Part shown: one piece after another, positions 1 to 8,909 of the stretch
Numbering within the stretch: position 1 is the stretch's first letter
Layout of the letters: every line of letters starts with the position of its first letter
Origin: Allobosea sp. AAP35
GTDB lineage: Bacteria; Pseudomonadota; Alphaproteobacteria; Rhizobiales; Beijerinckiaceae
Direction of reading: 5' to 3'
Assembly: GCF_001295925.1 (NCBI RefSeq)
Contig: NZ_LJHQ01000011.1
Span: forward strand, 82,424-146,423
Length of the DNA stretch: 64,000 nucleotides
Made by a program: the position numbers and the translations under genes
The notes under the pieces: model-generated
What the model was told of the DNA's origin: nothing
What the model saw: the letters and a program-made list of their open reading frames with translations, nothing else
Database searches by the model: none

Positions 1-89
1 GCGCCGATGCACATGAACTCGCGCGCGCCGACATGGATGACGGCGACGCCGGGCTCGTTGTGGAAATGCGGAATGCCGTGATCGGCCAT
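1..89 (-). CDS. zinc-finger domain protein (NdufS6/CHCC-like), 5' end only
   Basis: The first 29 codons of a gene that runs off the left edge of the window. It starts at the ATG on the minus strand at 89. The visible peptide (MADHGIPHFHNEPG, then a run ending REFMCIGA) resembles the N-terminus of the short zinc-finger proteins of Hyphomicrobiales related to the CHCC zinc-binding domain of mitochondrial complex I subunit NdufS6. The zinc ligands would lie beyond the window except for the Cys in the final residues. The identification rests on remembered similarity over a short stretch. Confidence 0.6.
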   Translation of the reverse strand, partial: MADHGIPHFHNEPGVAVIHVGAREFMCIG

Positions 90-162
90 GATCGTCGCTC
101 TTGTTGCGTGATGTGGCCGCAAGCTACCGCGCCGGGCCGCACGGCGCCAGTGCACGATTGTC

Positions 163-1146
163 TCAGCGCGGTGCCGCCGGACGCAGGCAGGCCTGGGCAA
201 GGGCAGCGACCCGGTCACGCTGCGCCTGGTCGAGCGTGTCGGTGAGCGTCTGCCGCCAGAGGCTCTCGGCTTTCAGCGAATCGACTGTGCAGGCGCAGAG
301 CCGCTCACAGGCATCGGCGCCGAGCGGTCCCTCCGCGCAGCTGCGCTGGCAGGAGAGCATGAAGGGCCGCTCTTCCGAAACGGGCGCTGCCGGCATCATC
401 TGCAGCGCCAGCATCAGAGTGCCGATGAAGACCGGCTGGTGGACGAGATAGACCAGGAGGCTGTGCCGGCCGCCCCAGACCAGGATCCGCGCTGGCCAGC
501 CCGAGGCGCGCCAGCTCGCGAGCCGCATGCCTGCCAGCCGGGGCCCCGCCAGCCGCGCCAGCACGAGGCCGCTGAGGACGCAGCCGAACCAGGGGAAGAC
601 CGGCACGAAATCGGCGGTGGCGATCGGGGCGTGGGAGAAGCCGAGCCAGGCGAGGGCGCGTTCGTCGAGCAGCGGATGAGAGACGACGAACGGAAGCGCG
701 AAGGCGACAACGGCCGCGCCGGCGACCGCGACGATCGGCAGGCGCAGGAAGGGCAAGGCGAGCACGCTGCCCAGCGCGACATGATGCAGGATGCCGAAGA
801 AGATGAAGCTGCGCGGCATCGCAAAGAACGTGGCGAGCGTGACCAGCGCGGCAGCGGCTGCGACCATGGCGAGGCGCTTCAGGAAGGCGGGGCGGTTCAG
901 GCCGTTCCGGGTGGCCAGCACGAGGCTGATTCCGACGAGCGTCAGGAAGGAGCCGGCGATCAGCCGCGCGAACGCGCGCCAGCCGGGCTCGGAGGGCACA
1001 TCGGTCTCGATCAGCCCGAAATAGGAGAGATCATAGGCAAAATGGAAGACGAACATCGCCAGCAGCGCGAGACCACGGGCGAGATCGACGACCTCCAGCC
1101 GCAGGCGCGGCAAGGGGGTGGCAGCGGGGGACGGGACGGCGCTCAT
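163..1146 (-). CDS. DUF1624 / heparan-alpha-glucosaminide N-acetyltransferase-like membrane protein
   Basis: A protein of about 327 residues with repeated hydrophobic segments. Its N-terminal signature, with the sequence EVVDLARGLALLAMFVFHFAYDL, is typical of DUF1624 acyltransferase-like membrane proteins: a short cytoplasmic start, then a first helix carrying a histidine, followed by six or more further helices. A Cys-rich C-terminal tail (LSCQRSCAEG and further Cys) follows the last helix and is unusual for the family. The start was set at MSAVPSP because GAAGG lies just upstream of it; upstream ATGs at 1158 and 1176 are possible. The substrate is unknown. The gene is divergent from the hydrolase at 1243. 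Confidence 0.8.
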   Translation of the reverse strand: MSAVPSPAATPLPRLRLEVVDLARGLALLAMFVFHFAYDLSYFGLIETDVPSEPGWRAFARLIAGSFLTLVGISLVLATRNGLNRPAFLKRLAMVAAAAALVTLATFFAMPRSFIFFGILHHVALGSVLALPFLRLPIVAVAGAAVVAFALPFVVSHPLLDERALAWLGFSHAPIATADFVPVFPWFGCVLSGLVLARLAGPRLAGMRLASWRASGWPARILVWGGRHSLLVYLVHQPVFIGTLMLALQMMPAAPVSEERPFMLSCQRSCAEGPLGADACERLCACTVDSLKAESLWRQTLTDTLDQAQRDRVAALAQACLRPAAPR

Positions 1147-1242
1147 GGCGGCCTTCATAGGCAGGCTGCAGCGCAACCGCTACCCAAGGCGGAGCGTTGG
1201 TGGCAAGGGAGAGCGCAATTCCCGCGACGATAACGGACCGCC

Positions 1243-2010
1243 ATGCAGACCTTCTCTTCCGACGGCGTGACACTCGCCTTCATCGATCTCGCTCCGACGG
1301 TGGATGTGGACCAGCACGAGACGGTCATGCTCGTGCATGGTTTCGGCTCCAGCCACATGGTCAACTGGGTCAACACGCAATGGACGAAGACGTTGACGCA
1401 TGCCGGCTATCGCGTCGTCGCGCTCGACAATCGCGGCCATGGCCAGAGCCAGAAGCTCTATGAGCCGGAAGCCTATTCCTCGCAGATCATGGCGGAGGAT
1501 GTGCGGCGTTTGATGGACCATCTCGCCATCCCGCGCGCCGCCGTGATGGGCTATTCGATGGGGGCGCGGATTGCCGCGCATCTGGCGCTGGCGCATCCGC
1601 AGCGGCTGAATGCACTGCTGCTTGGCGGGCTCGGCATCCATCTGGTCGAGGGCGTCGGCCTGCCGCTGGGCATCGCGGATGCCATGGAGGCGCCCTCGCT
1701 CGACGGCCTCACCGACCCGATGCAGCGGATGTTCCGGGCCTTCGCCGAGGCGACGAAGAGCGACCTCAAGGCGCTCGCCGCCTGCATCAGGGGCTCGCGG
1801 CAAACCCTGAGCGAAGCCGAGGTCGGGCGCATCGCGGTCCCCACGCTCGTCAGCGTCGGCACGACGGACGACGTCGCGGGCTCGGGCCCGGCGCTGGCGC
1901 GGCTGATTCCGGGGGCTGAAGCCTTCGACATCATGGGGCGCGACCACAACCTCGCCGTTGGCGACAAGACACACAAGCAGGCGGTGCTCGCTTTTCTGTC
2001 GGGCTTGTGA
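1243..2010 (+). CDS. alpha/beta fold hydrolase
   Basis: A 255-residue cytoplasmic hydrolase of the alpha/beta fold. The oxyanion-hole region reads VMLVHGFGSS near residues 28-37. The nucleophile elbow GYSMGAR lies near residue 106 with the catalytic Ser, and the catalytic His is in GRDHNLAVGDK near residue 236. The acid is probably an Asp after strand 6. The length and motifs fit the esterase/lactonase-like class; the sequence does not show the substrate. It stands alone between divergent DUF1624 and cysE. Confidence 0.85.
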   Translation: MQTFSSDGVTLAFIDLAPTVDVDQHETVMLVHGFGSSHMVNWVNTQWTKTLTHAGYRVVALDNRGHGQSQKLYEPEAYSSQIMAEDVRRLMDHLAIPRAAVMGYSMGARIAAHLALAHPQRLNALLLGGLGIHLVEGVGLPLGIADAMEAPSLDGLTDPMQRMFRAFAEATKSDLKALAACIRGSRQTLSEAEVGRIAVPTLVSVGTTDDVAGSGPALARLIPGAEAFDIMGRDHNLAVGDKTHKQAVLAFLSGL

Positions 2011-2186
2011 AGACGCGCCGCGTCACGCCGGAATCCGAGTCCGGCCAAGGGGTTGTCGGATCCTTTTGACAAACCGAATCCGGCGCACCACATGCCCGGT
2101 AGCCATGGCGCCGAAAAGCAATTGGCGGCGATCGGTCGTCGGGTGCTAGTGTTTGCGTCGTCAACGCGCTTTTGCGGAGAAAAACC

Positions 2187-3035
2187 ATGTCGTCAGGGCG
2201 TATGGGCGCGGAAGCGCGCGATCATGCGACCGGTCTCGACCGGATCGACCCCGTCTGGTTCAGGCTGCGGCGCGAGGCCGAGGCCGCGGTCGCCGCCGAG
2301 CCGGCGCTGGGCAGCCTGATCGTCGCCTCCGTGCTCAACCAGCCGAGCTTCGAAGCCGCCGTCGGCCACCGAGTCGCGGCTCGGCTCGGCCATCCCGCTG
2401 TGACAGCCGATCTGATCGAGCAGGCCTTCGCCGAGGCACTGGCTGCGGATGCGATGATGGGGGCGGGCATGCGCGCCGACGTCGCCGCCGTGCTCGACCG
2501 CGACCCCGCCTGCTACCGCGTGCTCGAGCCGCTGTTGTTCTTCAAGGGCTTCCACGCCCTGCAATGCCACCGGCTGGCGCATTGGCTGTGGCGGCGCGAC
2601 CGGCGCGATTTCGCGCTGTACCTGCAAAGCCGCGCCTCCGAAGTCTTCCAGACCGACATCAACCCGGCCGCCATCATCGGCAAGGGCATCTTCCTCGACC
2701 ATGCCACGGGGCTCGTCGTCGGCGAGACGGCCGTCATCGAGGACGACGTCTCGCTGCTGCATGGCGTGACGCTGGGCGGCACCGGCAAGCAGGGCGGCGA
2801 CCGGCACCCCAAGATCCGCCAGGGCGTGCTGATCGGCGCCGGTGCCAAAATCCTTGGCAACATCGAGGTCGGGCAGTGCTCGCGCGTCGCGGCGGGCTCG
2901 GTTGTGCTGACGGCGGTGCCGCGCAATAAGACGGTGGCCGGCGTCCCCGCCAAGGTCGTCGGCGAGGCTGGCTGCGCCGAGCCTTCGCGTTCGATGGACC
3001 AGATCCTGGAAGGCGGCTGCGGCGCCTATATCTGA
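2187..3035 (+). CDS. cysE: serine O-acetyltransferase
   Basis: CysE transfers acetyl from acetyl-CoA to L-serine, the committing step of cysteine synthesis. The 282-residue protein has the expected helical N-terminal half (about 1-150). The left-handed beta-helix acetyltransferase half follows, with FLDHATGLVVGETAVI, GVTLGGTGK and a hexapeptide-repeat tail ending in short C-terminal residues. Those C-terminal residues in the family bind cysteine synthase and cysteine as feedback inhibitor. The start is placed at MSSGRMG, preceded by GGAGA, rather than five codons upstream. It is followed at 3181 by the small DUF3126 gene, a pairing I recall from Hyphomicrobiales. Confidence 0.93.
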   Translation: MSSGRMGAEARDHATGLDRIDPVWFRLRREAEAAVAAEPALGSLIVASVLNQPSFEAAVGHRVAARLGHPAVTADLIEQAFAEALAADAMMGAGMRADVAAVLDRDPACYRVLEPLLFFKGFHALQCHRLAHWLWRRDRRDFALYLQSRASEVFQTDINPAAIIGKGIFLDHATGLVVGETAVIEDDVSLLHGVTLGGTGKQGGDRHPKIRQGVLIGAGAKILGNIEVGQCSRVAAGSVVLTAVPRNKTVAGVPAKVVGEAGCAEPSRSMDQILEGGCGAYI

Positions 3036-3180
3036 GGCGCATGGCGGCCCTTTCCGTGTTGTCCCCTTTACGAATCCAGCGCGGCTTCGTCCGTGCGCTC
3101 GTCTCCGTGGGTTGTCGGAAGAGGTTGCCCTCCCGGCCCGGTCATGGCATCGCTCCCGCCAACCGATGAGGACCGACACC

Positions 3181-3393
3181 ATGGACAAGACCGAACTCGC
3201 CAAGCTCGAGGGCTATCTGCGGCGCACCTTCAACAATCACGGCATCAGCGTGCGCGCGCGGATGAAGAAGAACGATTCCGCCGAGGTCTACCTCGCCGAC
3301 GAGTTCATCGGCATCATCCATGTCGACGACGAGGACGGCGACCGCTCGTTCAATTTCACCATGGCGATCCTGGACGTCGATCTCGAAGACTGA
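3181..3393 (+). CDS. DUF3126 family protein
   Basis: A 70-residue acidic protein beginning MDKTELAKLEGYLRRTF and ending in an acidic tail (ILDVDLED). It matches the usual length and pattern of the alphaproteobacterial DUF3126 family, including the KKNDSAEVY core and the DDEDGDRSFNF segment. The function is unknown. The start at 3181 avoids a 23-codon upstream extension with no family resemblance. It lies downstream of cysE on the same strand. Confidence 0.85.
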   Translation: MDKTELAKLEGYLRRTFNNHGISVRARMKKNDSAEVYLADEFIGIIHVDDEDGDRSFNFTMAILDVDLED

Positions 3394-3554
3394 GCCCGCC
3401 GCGCCGGGAATGCTACTCCGGAGGCCGTCTGACGCGGCCTTCTGCGCTTCCAGTGCTCACGGACAGATGTCCGCTGCGCTCCGGTTCTCGAACGCCACGC
3501 CGGCCGACTCACCGGAGCGCATTCCGGAAGCGGCGGTCATGCGATGGTCGATGG

Positions 3555-4379
3555 TCAACGCATCATGCCGTCGATGGTGCGGCGGACGCCGCCGAGCATC
3601 AGTTCCCAATCGGCAATGATCGCGCGCGGGAAGCGGATATTCACATCCATGCCGCGATGCCGGAAGGTCACACGGCAGGGCTCGTCCAGATCCGGGCGGC
3701 CCGGCTCCGCTTTCGCGGCGTCGAGCGGGCAGCGGGCGGCAAAGCCGCGCCCGTCGGGCACAGAAACGTAAAGTTCGTCGCCCTCATAGGGCGAGCCTTT
3801 CCTGAAGCCGCGCACCACGAGACCGCCGGGATTGGACCAGACGGTCGGCGTCAGGAAGCGGGCATAGACCGATAGCTGCGTCTGCGGCTCGTTGACCTTG
3901 TCCTGCGGGCTCAGCGTCACCAGCAGGCGCTGGCGGCTCTGGAGCGCGGTCGGGCCGATCGCAGCGGGGCCGAGGCTCGGCCAGTCGAGCCGCAAGCGGA
4001 CCATGCCGACGAGCCGGCTCGAATCGTCTGGTTCCGCCCCGGTCAGGTCCTGCGGAACCATCAACGCGATCGCGCCGATGCGCGCCGGCTGTACGACGGT
4101 CTCCCGTTCCTCGCCCGGATGGGTCGCATACAGGGCCATGCCGGTGGCAAGCCCGCCGACCAGCATGATCGCCGCAGCCGCCTTCAGAACGGCTTGATCG
4201 GCGCGCGGCAAGGGCGGGGGCGGGCGCTTCAACCGTGCGCGCACGGCACCCGCCAGTCCGCTCGCCGGATGGCCGGGAAGCCCCTGGAGCGGGTGCGGGG
4301 AGGGCTGCACGGCCAGGTCCTGGGGATGATATGCGGTCACGGGCTCTCGCCTTCGGGGAAGCTGCCGCGATTGAAGCAT
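3555..4379 (-). CDS. hypothetical single-pass membrane protein
   Basis: About 274 residues. A Pro/Arg-rich cytoplasmic N-terminus of about 65 residues contains a PPPPLP run. One transmembrane helix (AAAAIMLVGGLATGMALYA) precedes a likely periplasmic domain of about 190 residues. The C-terminal domain is beta-rich in appearance, with WSNPGGLVVRGFRKG and two Cys. I do not recognise a named family; proteins of this layout are common as conserved hypotheticals in this order. The start MLQSRQLP at 4379 was chosen because the upstream open frame runs through low-complexity antisense of the neighbouring gene. Confidence 0.7.
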   Translation of the reverse strand: MLQSRQLPRRREPVTAYHPQDLAVQPSPHPLQGLPGHPASGLAGAVRARLKRPPPPLPRADQAVLKAAAAIMLVGGLATGMALYATHPGEERETVVQPARIGAIALMVPQDLTGAEPDDSSRLVGMVRLRLDWPSLGPAAIGPTALQSRQRLLVTLSPQDKVNEPQTQLSVYARFLTPTVWSNPGGLVVRGFRKGSPYEGDELYVSVPDGRGFAARCPLDAAKAEPGRPDLDEPCRVTFRHRGMDVNIRFPRAIIADWELMLGGVRRTIDGMMR

Positions 4380-4521
4380 CGGCGCGTTAACGGGCCGTAA
4401 ACCATGACGGCGTGGGTGGGGTGCGCGTGGGCTGGCGTTAACCATCGCTTCAGGCTTGTGTTCACACTTCGTAAACCATGATGCAGCGTCGCAGGGTATC
4501 GCCCGTGGGAGCCCGCATGCC

Positions 4522-4848
4522 GTGACGATCGAACCCGCCGCGCTGGAGACGCTCCATTCGCTGTTCATCGGCTTTGCCTTCGCCGGGCTGCTCGCCAGTG
4601 CCTTCGAACTGTTCACCGCGCAGCGCGCCGATTTCCGGTTGCTGCAGGCAGGTGGGCTGGTGGCGGTGGCGAGCGTGCCGGTCGTGGTGTTCAGCGCGCC
4701 CTTCCTGATCCTGCGCAACACGGTGCGCGGCCGGCGGATCGAGGGGCGGCCCTTCGTCTTCGTGATGCTCGCCAGCATGATCGCCTCGGTCTGGAGCATC
4801 TTCAGCGGCCGGGTCGTGCTCGATCTGCTGCACGTCCTCGGCTCTTGA
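4522..4848 (+). CDS. small conserved membrane protein (DUF6949-like)
   Basis: A 108-residue protein with three hydrophobic helices (LFIGFAFAGLLASAFEL; LVAVASVPVVVFSAPFLIL; VFVMLASMIASVWSIF). It appears to start with GTG at 4522, preceded by GGGAGC. The open frame begins further upstream, but those codons look non-coding. It resembles a small Hyphomicrobiales membrane family recorded as DUF6949; the family number is from memory. It is divergent from the membrane protein at 3555-4379. The function is unknown. Confidence 0.65.
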   Translation: MTIEPAALETLHSLFIGFAFAGLLASAFELFTAQRADFRLLQAGGLVAVASVPVVVFSAPFLILRNTVRGRRIEGRPFVFVMLASMIASVWSIFSGRVVLDLLHVLGS

Positions 4849-4908
4849 CGCCGCAGCCGCGAGGCAGGCACTCCTGAATGCTGCCAGCGCGCTGCAAGGA
4901 AGCCCACG

Positions 4909-5439
4909 ATGCCGCTCTACGCTCTCGATGCACTAAGGCCGCAGACGCCGCCGCCGGGCCAATGGTGGCTGGCTCCCGATGCACATCTGATCGGCAAGGT
5001 CCGTATCGGCGCCGAGGTCGGGATCTGGTTTGGCGCAGTTCTTCGCGGCGACAATGAGTGGATCGAGATCGGCGCCGGCAGCAACATCCAGGAAGGCTGC
5101 GTGCTGCACACCGACATGGGCTTCCCCCTCGTCGTCGGCGAAGGCTGCACGGTGGGGCATCGCGCCATCCTGCATGGCTGCCTCATCGGCCAGAACAGCC
5201 TGATCGGAATGGGGGCCACCGTGCTCAACGGCGCGAAGATCGGCGCCAACAGCCTGGTCGGTGCCAATGCGCTGGTGACGGAGGGCAAGGAATTTCCCGA
5301 CAATTCGCTGATCGTCGGTGCGCCGGCCCGTGCGGTCCGAACGCTCGACGCGGCGGCGGCTGACGGTATCACCGCCTCGGCGCGGGGCTATGTCGCGCGC
5401 TGGAAGCAGTTTTCAGCGGGGCTCGTCAGGCTGGACTGA
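4909..5439 (+). CDS. gamma carbonic anhydrase family protein
   Basis: A 176-residue left-handed beta-helix protein. Hexapeptide repeats run from about residue 20 to 130 (IGKVRIG, IGAEVGIWFGAVLRGD, IGAGSNIQEG). The family's zinc-binding histidines are present in VLHTD, VGHRAILHGC. This is the YrdA/PaaY/CaiE class of gamma-carbonic-anhydrase-like trimers; many members have only weak or no anhydrase activity. A strong palindromic terminator follows at 5456-5484. Confidence 0.88.
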   Translation: MPLYALDALRPQTPPPGQWWLAPDAHLIGKVRIGAEVGIWFGAVLRGDNEWIEIGAGSNIQEGCVLHTDMGFPLVVGEGCTVGHRAILHGCLIGQNSLIGMGATVLNGAKIGANSLVGANALVTEGKEFPDNSLIVGAPARAVRTLDAAAADGITASARGYVARWKQFSAGLVRLD

Positions 5440-5455
5440 TCGCGGACAAAAAGCA

Positions 5456-5484
5456 GGCCGGCCCCCTGGGGGAGGGGGCCGGCC
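5456..5484. terminator. bidirectional rho-independent terminator
   Basis: An 11-bp perfect inverted repeat (GGCCGGCCCCC / GGGGGCCGGCC) with a 7-nt loop lies between the convergent genes ending at 5439 (+) and 5617 (-). On the plus strand it is followed by ATTTTG. On the minus strand the hairpin is followed by TGCTTTTTG. It can therefore serve both genes. Confidence 0.85.
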
Positions 5485-5616
5485 ATTTTGGCGAAACCCG
5501 GCCGGGGGACGGGTGGGGGACGTGACCAAGCCTCGCCGTCCATGCGGAAGGGAGGCTGCCCCTTCCGGTCTCGTCAGGCAGCCGTCGCGTGGCGGCGGCC
5601 TTTGTGTCTGTGTCGC

Positions 5617-6252
5617 TCAGCGAACGGAGGCGACGGTGGATGTCTGGGCGCCGCCGAGCGAGGTCCAGCCGGTCCGGACTTGCGACTCGCGCTTGACGTA
5701 GACATAGCCGGTCTGGTTCCAGGGCAGGACCGCGTTGCGCTTGTTGTCGAGGATGAAGTCGCCGCGATCGGTGCGGATCATCATCACCGCGTGCCCGGCA
5801 TTCTCCTCGTCGATCACGACCGTCATCACCATGGCGCGACGCGGTACGCCGGCTTCGGCCAGGCGCTTGCGCTTCAGCAGCGCGAAATCCTCGCAATCGC
5901 CCTTGCCGTCCTCGGGCAGGTCCCAGCGATCGACCACGCCCCAGTGATCCTCGTCGGTGATCGCCTCGATCTCGCGGTTGACGCGGTTGTTGATGGCGAC
6001 GATCGACTTCCAGAGCTTGGGCGTGAGTTCGACGGTATCGGGCTCTCGCACATCGACGCGGCACTCGGCCGGGCTGCGCCGGCACAGATCGCTCCAGGCG
6101 TAAGGCGCTCTTGCGTCGCCCGACGCGTTGGCCGGAGCGCTGGCCACCGGGATGCCGACCGCGCCCTGCTGGGCCTGAGCGACGGAGTGGCCGCCGGCGA
6201 GCAAGAGAAGAGCGAGCGCAGTTCCCATGAGATGGCGGTTGATTGAAAGCAT
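5617..6252 (-). CDS. bacterial transglutaminase-like cysteine peptidase (BTLCP)
   Basis: A 211-residue exported protein with an N-terminal signal peptide (MLSINRHLMGTALALLLLAGG, cleaved near AQAQ). A transglutaminase-like domain follows. The catalytic triad is visible as Cys in GKGDCEDFALLK, His in ENAGHAVMMIRT and Asp in DFILDNKR. Members of this family (DUF920) are periplasmic; some process surface proteins such as LapG targets. No LapA/LapD partner is visible nearby. The start at 6252 is preceded by AAGGGGA. Confidence 0.9.
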   Translation of the reverse strand: MLSINRHLMGTALALLLLAGGHSVAQAQQGAVGIPVASAPANASGDARAPYAWSDLCRRSPAECRVDVREPDTVELTPKLWKSIVAINNRVNREIEAITDEDHWGVVDRWDLPEDGKGDCEDFALLKRKRLAEAGVPRRAMVMTVVIDEENAGHAVMMIRTDRGDFILDNKRNAVLPWNQTGYVYVKRESQVRTGWTSLGGAQTSTVASVR

Positions 6253-6412
6253 GTCGTCCCCTTTCTGTCCCTGGGGTGGACGATGCTGCCGGCTCATGGA
6301 TTTGGCTTGAAATGAAACCGAACAATTGTAGGCAATTCACCAGTTGTCGCTGGCAAAAACCGTTAGTCTAAACTCCGCGAAAACAGGTCTTTGGCAAAAT
6401 GCGTTGTAGAAT

Positions 6413-7156
6413 TCAGGGTGTGTTAATCGTCAGGGCAGCCTCGAAAGGGATTGATGAACCCTGCTGCGGCGCTTCGACCGTCCGTGCGCCGGCGTTCGCT
6501 GCCGGTGCTTCCGTCGTTCGTGCCTGCGCCGCCATCAGCTGCGGGGCAATATCCTGCGGATGGGCGAACATCAGATCGGGCTGAAGCGCCTGCAGCGCTG
6601 TGGCGCGGGTGAAACCCCAGCTGACCGCGCCAAAGGCCATGCCGGCGTCGCGGGCTGCTTCAAAATCCCGGATCTCGTCGCCGATGCACAGGCATTGCGT
6701 GTGCTCGACGCCCGCGCGTCTGGCGATCTGCCGGAATTTCGTCGCCTTGCCGAACAGACCGGCGCCACAGGCGAAGGCGCTGAACAGCGCCGTCAGCTCC
6801 GGACCGAGCGCCCGGCGGATGTTGCTTTCGGTGTTAGAGCTTACCAGGGCAAGCGTCAGGTCAGCCTCGCGCAGTTGAGCGAGCATGGCGTCGGTACCGG
6901 GAAACAGGGGGACCGGATCGCCGTCATCGGTCGCCAGGCGTCGCATATGGCGGGCGATGAAGGGCAGCTTCCAGGGCTGGATGCCGAGATGGGCGATCAA
7001 CTGGCGTGCACTATATCCGCGCAGGGCCTCGACCTCTTGGGCCTCGATCCGGCGGAAGCGATAGCGCGCGGCAACATCGTTCAGGACGGCGGTGAACCAT
7101 GGGAAGGTGTCAGCCAAAGTCCCGTCGAAATCGAAGATGATCAGTTTGTATGGCAT
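6413..7156 (-). CDS. HAD family hydrolase (phosphoglycolate phosphatase-like)
   Basis: A 247-residue HAD-superfamily phosphatase. Motif I, FDFDGTLADTF, carries the nucleophile Asp at about residue 9. Motif II, LVSSNT, is near residue 105. The conserved Lys follows in FGKATKF. Motif IV, CIGDEIRDFEAARDAGM, is near residue 165. The cap type fits subclass IA. The Ala-rich C-terminal tail is not part of the domain. The substrate is unknown. Confidence 0.88.
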   Translation of the reverse strand: MPYKLIIFDFDGTLADTFPWFTAVLNDVAARYRFRRIEAQEVEALRGYSARQLIAHLGIQPWKLPFIARHMRRLATDDGDPVPLFPGTDAMLAQLREADLTLALVSSNTESNIRRALGPELTALFSAFACGAGLFGKATKFRQIARRAGVEHTQCLCIGDEIRDFEAARDAGMAFGAVSWGFTRATALQALQPDLMFAHPQDIAPQLMAAQARTTEAPAANAGARTVEAPQQGSSIPFEAALTINTP

Positions 7157-7265
7157 GCCCGGCGGGGTGCAGCGTTAAGAAGACCCTGCAGGCTATGGCC
7201 GGTGCGGTTAGCCGGCGCAAGCCTTGCCGGTGTCCGGCATGCACGGGGAAGCAGTACGACGGCGC

Positions 7266-7880
7266 CTAAAGTTCCAGATTTTCGTCGAGAAGATCGGCCG
7301 AAAGCGGGAAGCGAAACTCGACGGCGTAGCCACCGTCGAAACGGCGCACGATCTTGCCCGGCGTCGAGCCGACCTTGAGCGGCGTGTTCATCGGCAGGTC
7401 GAGATCAGTGGTGAAGGCGGTGCCCGACAATGAGATATCGACCAGCCGCACGATGTGGTCGGTGCCGTCGTCCAGCGAGACGATGGCCCGGGGATTGCGC
7501 GGGACCACCCGCTCGTGACGGCGATCCTCGGGCAGGCCGAGCTCGTCGCGGTTGGCAAGCCAGGTCAGCTGGGCTGTGAATTTCTCGCGCTTGCGGCTGG
7601 TCGCGGTGATCGTCATCGCAAACCCCTCCATCGTCGTGCGCGCGCAGGTGCCTTCGATGCGGCCGAGATGCTCGAGATAGACGATGACGCGATCACCGGG
7701 ATTGGCGCGGGCCGGAGCGGCGAGGTGAACCCCGCCTGGTGAAATGTCGATGGTCTGGCAGGGATATTCCATGCGGTTGGGCAGCATGTAGCGGCCCAGC
7801 AGCACAACCTTCATGCGATGATGGCGCCTGCGCTCGGCAGTGCGTGGGGCCGTCCGGGGCGTGTGCAGCGCGCTCAACAT
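7266..7880 (-). CDS. tandem PilZ domain protein
   Basis: A 204-residue protein with two PilZ-type domains. The first has an RRRHHR arginine cluster near residue 17 and DISPGG near residue 46. The second has RRHERVVPR near residue 120 and DISLSG near residue 149. These are the R-x3-R and D/N-x-S-x-x-G motifs that bind cyclic di-GMP, so it is a likely c-di-GMP receptor in the cytoplasm. Whether the first domain still binds ligand is not certain. It lies two genes from a PAS protein and is probably independently transcribed. Confidence 0.85.
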   Translation of the reverse strand: MLSALHTPRTAPRTAERRRHHRMKVVLLGRYMLPNRMEYPCQTIDISPGGVHLAAPARANPGDRVIVYLEHLGRIEGTCARTTMEGFAMTITATSRKREKFTAQLTWLANRDELGLPEDRRHERVVPRNPRAIVSLDDGTDHIVRLVDISLSGTAFTTDLDLPMNTPLKVGSTPGKIVRRFDGGYAVEFRFPLSADLLDENLEL

Positions 7881-7942
7881 CGAGGGTCAGCCTGATTTCA
7901 GCCTGACCCTATAAGCGATCTGGTTAACGCTTGGTTCAATCC

Positions 7943-8515
7943 TCAGGCCCGCCCGCCCGGTAAAACCATGAATTTTGGCGGCTGCGATCGGATTTGCGGC
8001 TGCGATTGCGGCCGAACTCCGGCTCCGGGCCAGAGCATGCGCAGCGAAATCATCCGCATGGATTCGAGCTTATCCAGCCCGAGCCATTCCGGCGTGATGG
8101 CGGCCGACATCGCGCCGAGCATGCGGGCATGGGTGCGGCCGCGATAGCGCAGCGGAAGCAGCAGCAGCTCGAGGTAGACGGTGGCGCCGCCGGTGGTCTC
8201 GGCCGACAAGCCCGCGACCGCCCCGGCCGTTTCGTCCATCACGGTTTGCGTCAGCCGGCGAATCTCTCCTTGCGATTCGATATCGGGCCAGAGCGCCGTG
8301 AAGGCCCGCCCGCGCAGTTCCTGGCCGAGCAGCGCACAAAGCCGCGTACCCGCCAGTCTGAAGACAGGTCCGATGAGCTCGTTCTCCAGAACGAAGGTGT
8401 CGGCCAGAGCGTGCCGCAGGGCGCCCGGCTCGATCTCGCCACGCTCGGGTGCCGCGCGCTCGCCACGGAGCGCGTCCCAGTACTCGAAGACGAGGCGCGT
8501 GCTAGTATTCTTCAT
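7943..8515 (-). CDS. PAS-domain (PAS_5-like) protein
   Basis: About 190 residues. The N-terminal pattern LVFEYWDALRGERAAPERGEIEP, then FRLAGTRLCALLGQELRGRAF, is characteristic of the single-domain PAS_5 proteins widespread in Hyphomicrobiales. A beta-rich stretch and a basic tail follow. There is no output domain, so it is probably a small sensor or adaptor. The start is set at MKNTSTR (8515); a longer frame reaches 8566. It faces the 394-bp gap that ends at the rhomboid gene. Confidence 0.8.
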   Translation of the reverse strand: MKNTSTRLVFEYWDALRGERAAPERGEIEPGALRHALADTFVLENELIGPVFRLAGTRLCALLGQELRGRAFTALWPDIESQGEIRRLTQTVMDETAGAVAGLSAETTGGATVYLELLLLPLRYRGRTHARMLGAMSAAITPEWLGLDKLESMRMISLRMLWPGAGVRPQSQPQIRSQPPKFMVLPGGRA

Positions 8516-8909
8516 TCCGGTATCCAGTTCTGCCGGCCGTCGTGCCGGTCCATCGTCGAGTCCCATGATGACGCAGAAACGTCAGCGGGCGGCACGGATG
8601 GACCTCATGATCTGCGAACGAAGCAGCTGCCATGCCGTCTTGCCATGGCGCGCGCTCTCTGGCCGGGTGAACGGTGTGGTAAGGTTAATAAGACCTTCAG
8701 ATTGTGGATAACCCATTATAATGGTTGTAAAATTTTAAATTACGGAAGGTCCGGGGCCTTCCCATGGGTCCCGTCGGGTGCCGTCGTTGCGCCATCGAGG
8801 CGGCCTTCGGGACCTTCCGCCGGGGGCGGCAAAGAGGGGCTTGCAGGTCATCGATCCTCAGATCGCGTCGCTTGCCACAGGCTGTGGCTTCGGCAAGGGT
8901 TGTCGCAGC
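8516..8909. other. 394-bp divergent intergenic region with AT-rich patch
   Basis: This is the gap between the PAS gene (minus) and the rhomboid gene (plus). Most of it is ordinary GC-rich sequence; the exception is 8680-8745, which is strikingly AT-rich. That patch contains TGTGGATAA at 8703-8711 (a perfect DnaA box on the minus strand), the 12-bp palindrome CCATTATAATGG at 8713-8724 and the 10-bp palindrome TAAAATTTTA at 8728-8737. Flanking the patch are GACCTTC and GAAGGTC copies. It probably holds promoters for one or both genes. I see no convincing ORF. Confidence 0.6.
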
